Source: Chitinophagaceae bacterium (GTDB lineage: Bacteria > Bacteroidota > Bacteroidia > Chitinophagales > Chitinophagaceae). From it: a DNA stretch of 64,000 nucleotides. The position numbers were made by a program, and so were the translations under genes. Shown piece by piece: positions 61,345 through 64,000 of this stretch (position 1 is its first letter; every line of letters begins with the position of its first letter). The stretch is from positions 43,544-107,543 of the forward strand of contig CANCVE010000004.1 in assembly GCA_947381435.1 (NCBI GenBank). Reading direction: 5' to 3'. A model generated the notes under the pieces. That model saw only the letters and a program-made list of their open reading frames with translations. It was not told the origin of the DNA and did no database searches.

Positions 61345-63516
61345 ATGAAAATAGTGTCTCTTTTTGTTGCAATGTTCATCTTAGTTTCGGTGGCTCAGTC
61401 CAAAGCGCAACCTCCCCGTGGCATCAAATGGGCAAAGGATGGCAACGCTTACTTTGAACAAGAAGAAGGGGCAATTGTGAAAATAGGCCTACCATCATTC
61501 AGTAAAAAAACTATTGTTACCAAAGAGAATCTACTCGATAAACCTTCGGGAGTTTATTTACCCATAAAAAATTTTTTCTTTAGTGCCGATGAATCTAAAG
61601 TACTCATCTATACTAACAGTAAAAAAGTCTGGCGTTACCAAACCCGTGGCGATTATTGGGTGTATAATAAAACTACAGATAAGTTGTCTCAATTGGGAGA
61701 GTCGTTGCCCGAAGCTTCCTTGATGTTTGCTAAGTTTTCGCCCGATGGAAGTAAGGTTGCCTACGTCAGCAAGCACAACTTGTATGTAGAAGAAGTGGGT
61801 AACCATAAAATAACCCAACTCACTTTTGATGGTACTGATAAGCTAATAAACGGCACTTTCGATTGGGCTTATGAAGAAGAATTTGGTTGTAGGGATGGTT
61901 TTAGGTGGAGTGCCGATGGAAATCAGATTGCCTATTGGCAGATTGATGCTACCAACATCAGAAGCTTTTTGCTGATAGATAATACTGATAGCATCTACTC
62001 TTTTACCAAACCTGTAGAATATCCAAAGGTGGGAGAGGATCCTTCTTCTTGTAAAATTGGGGTAGTAAACATAACTTCTGCAAAAACAGTTTGGATGAAT
62101 GTGCCGGGCGATGCTGTGCAACATTATATACCTAGAATGGAATGGGCACCTAACAATCAATTGATTTTGCAACAGCTTAATAGGAAACAAAATGAAAGTA
62201 TTATCTATTTGGCAAACCCTGCAACGGGAGAGGCAAAGAGCATTTATACTGAAACTGATAAGGCTTGGATTGATATAAAAAGCCGTTGGGATGATGATAA
62301 CCCCATTGGGTGGGACTTTGTAAACAATGATAAAGCGTTTGTTTGGGTGAGCGAAAAAGACGGATGGAGGCATGTATACACTATTTCGGAGGATGGTAAA
62401 AAAGAGACCTTGATTACCAAAGGCAACTATGATATGATTACTCTTGAAGCGGTAGATAAAGAACATGGCTTTATTTATTACACTGCTTCGCCCAATAATG
62501 CCACGCAACAATATTTGTTTAGGGTATCGATGAGTGGTAATGGCAAAGCAGAAATGTTATCGCCGGTGGGAGAGAAGGGAACACACAATTATGAAGTTTC
62601 GCCTAATGGGCTATTTGCCACACACCATTTTTCTAGTCATACTATTTCTCCCAAAGATGAATGGGTGAGTTTGCCAGATCATAAGGTGATAAAACAGAGT
62701 GAAGAGAAAAGCAAAAAGGATAAGAAGGGAAATGTGGAGATGATTCAGGTTACTACCGATGATAATGTTACGATGGATGGCTGGATGATAAAACCAACAA
62801 ATTTTGATAGTACTAAAAAATATCCAGTGGTGTTTTATGTGTACACAGAACCGGGTGCTACCACCGTTTCTGATAGTTATGGCAATGCGGGCAACTTTTT
62901 ATATTATGGTGATATGCCAGCAGATGGATACATTCAGATAAGTTTGGATGGGCGAGGAACACCGTCGCCAAAGGGTGCTGAATGGCGTAAGAGCATTTAT
63001 AAAAAAGTAGGTATATTAAATATTCACGACCAAGCAATGGCAGCCATGAAAATACGCCAATGGAAATATGTAGATACTAGCCGTATAGCAGTTTGGGGAT
63101 GGAGTGGGGGAGGCTCTACTACGCTAAATCTGTTGTTTCAATACCCTGATATTTACCAAACGGGCATCTCAATTGCGCCTGTAGCTTATCGCCTTAGTTA
63201 CGATAACATCTACGAAGAACGTTATATGGGCTTGCCGCAAGAGAATAAAGACGATTATATAAAGGCTTCTGCTATTACTTATGCCAATGGATTGAAGGGT
63301 AATTTATTACTGATTCATGGTACTGGCGACGATAATGTGCATTACCAAAACTCAGAAATGTTGGTGAATCAGTTAGTGAAGTTTGGAAAATATTTTCAGT
63401 TTATGAGTTATCCAAACCGCACGCACAGCCTCAGCGAAGGTGCAGGTACAAGGCTACATTTATCGGTTACTTACACCAAATACCTTAAGGAACACTGCCC
63501 CGGTGGAGGAAGATAG
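61345..63516 (+). CDS. Exported S9B dipeptidyl peptidase IV-like enzyme
   Basis: 723 aa with a signal peptide (IVSLFVAMFILVSVAQS). Residues 30-480 form the DPP IV beta-propeller (GTFDWAYEEEFGCRDGFRWS, YWQIDATNIRSF). Residues 490-723 are the alpha/beta hydrolase with the triad Ser587 (VWGWSGGGSTT), Asp662 (GTGDDNVHYQN) and His694 (NRTHSL). It removes dipeptides, often after Pro or Ala, in the periplasm. Monocistronic. Confidence 0.94.
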   Translation: MKIVSLFVAMFILVSVAQSKAQPPRGIKWAKDGNAYFEQEEGAIVKIGLPSFSKKTIVTKENLLDKPSGVYLPIKNFFFSADESKVLIYTNSKKVWRYQTRGDYWVYNKTTDKLSQLGESLPEASLMFAKFSPDGSKVAYVSKHNLYVEEVGNHKITQLTFDGTDKLINGTFDWAYEEEFGCRDGFRWSADGNQIAYWQIDATNIRSFLLIDNTDSIYSFTKPVEYPKVGEDPSSCKIGVVNITSAKTVWMNVPGDAVQHYIPRMEWAPNNQLILQQLNRKQNESIIYLANPATGEAKSIYTETDKAWIDIKSRWDDDNPIGWDFVNNDKAFVWVSEKDGWRHVYTISEDGKKETLITKGNYDMITLEAVDKEHGFIYYTASPNNATQQYLFRVSMSGNGKAEMLSPVGEKGTHNYEVSPNGLFATHHFSSHTISPKDEWVSLPDHKVIKQSEEKSKKDKKGNVEMIQVTTDDNVTMDGWMIKPTNFDSTKKYPVVFYVYTEPGATTVSDSYGNAGNFLYYGDMPADGYIQISLDGRGTPSPKGAEWRKSIYKKVGILNIHDQAMAAMKIRQWKYVDTSRIAVWGWSGGGSTTLNLLFQYPDIYQTGISIAPVAYRLSYDNIYEERYMGLPQENKDDYIKASAITYANGLKGNLLLIHGTGDDNVHYQNSEMLVNQLVKFGKYFQFMSYPNRTHSLSEGAGTRLHLSVTYTKYLKEHCPGGGR

Positions 63517-64000
63517 ATTGATAAAGTAGTTGAATAGAAATAGTCATCACTTCTTCAATTAATTATGGATGATATTTTTTAACCACAAGGAACACTAGGG
63601 GCTTCACCAAGAACACAAGAATTGTATATTATTTTTTGTGTAGAATTACCAATTAATACTCAATTCCCTTGTGTCCTTTGTTTTTCCTCTTGTGTACTTT
63701 GTGGTAAAGCTCCTGCATAACAACAAAATAGACTACAAATAAATATTTCTTTTCCTACCTGCACAATATCGTCAACACTTCTACGTTTTGTAAGTAGGGA
63801 TTTTCCCTGCGACACCAAATAAATCACAAGGAATTTTATTGAACGGGTCAAACCGATTATCTAATGAGGAGGATGGCACACCCGTCTTACTAAGATAATC
63901 ACCACCAACAATATGAAAACGTTAGCTCCACTTCACTCATAATCTTATCGCCAAGGCTTAATAAAAACCTTTTAGGGTAGAAATTTCAGCGCGATAGCTT
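63517..64000. other. Gene-free end of the window
   Basis: Holds a CCACAAAG-family element (63579-63705) and unstructured AT-rich DNA. A 63-codon minus frame at 63660-63851 overlaps the element and is not supported. The window ends before any further gene is clear. Confidence 0.6.
63579..63705. repeat. Dispersed hairpin element, CCACAAAG family
   Basis: TTAACCACAAGGAACACTAG on the left faces CCTTGTGTCCTTTG and TTGTGTACTTTGTGGTAAA on the right as near reverse complements, forming a hairpin of about 125 bases after the S9B gene. Related to 4095-4206 and 7829-7912. Confidence 0.65.

Noticed and set aside
63660..63851. 63-aa minus-strand protein
   Set aside because: Overlaps a CCACAAAG hairpin element and has no supporting features.

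Overview
This 64-kb window is chromosomal DNA of a Bacteroidota bacterium, most likely a Chitinophagaceae or Sphingobacteriia-type lineage. The evidence is the gene content (DUF3078, DUF3108 and DUF4197 proteins, TlpA-like 797-aa protein, GH43 and GH63 glycosidases, S9B peptidase, MiaB / sigma-54 activator / LptE / SecG order), the lack of clear Shine-Dalgarno sites before ATGs, and TAnnTTTG-type promoter elements. No taxonomic marker gene such as rRNA is present, so the rank below phylum is inference.

Layout. 1-1.3 kb: gene-poor, with a 22-bp inverted repeat and a 15 x 21-bp tandem array. 1.3-11.9 kb: FIST sensor and hybrid histidine kinase, LD-carboxypeptidase, GH43 xylosidase, VOC protein, glutathione peroxidase, an LpxH-like phosphatase/glycosyltransferase pair and an unknown 357-aa protein. 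11.9-20.1 kb: accessory region with a duplicated module carrying tyrosine-recombinase remnants, an IS91-like remnant, a trypsin-like protease, an acyltransferase, an Mrr-type endonuclease, a membrane protein and a decayed ORF; several genes are followed by similar cassette-like 3' sequences. 20.2-36.2 kb: membrane-anchored winged-helix regulator, OmpA/thrombospondin-3 porin, DUF4197, MsrA, GH63, Fur-type regulator, SCO1, IspD, tRNA-Lys, secreted proteins and a methionine-type aminotransferase. 36.3-38.3 kb: a scar with a Uma2 pseudogene and a headless uppP. 38.4-45 kb: TetR-HlyD-DHA2-TolC efflux cluster with a perfect operator palindrome, and an IS with an interrupted transposase between tolC and its likely terminator. 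45-53 kb: RuvC, a flippase-like protein, DUF3108, VWA and MBL proteins, Fe-ADH. 53-63.5 kb: DUF3078, then miaB, sigma-54 activator, lptE, unknown, secG, mltG, yihY and an S9B peptidase.

The most unusual signal is non-coding. Six loci carry tandem arrays with period 21, 42 or (once) 41 bp, each with its own consensus. At least nine gene boundaries carry runs of 7-bp units, usually as two opposed arms that would fold into long hairpins in the mRNA. Two further dispersed hairpin families and the recombinase-linked duplication account for most of the remaining intergenic DNA. No CRISPR array, complete prophage or recognisable complete new defence system was found.
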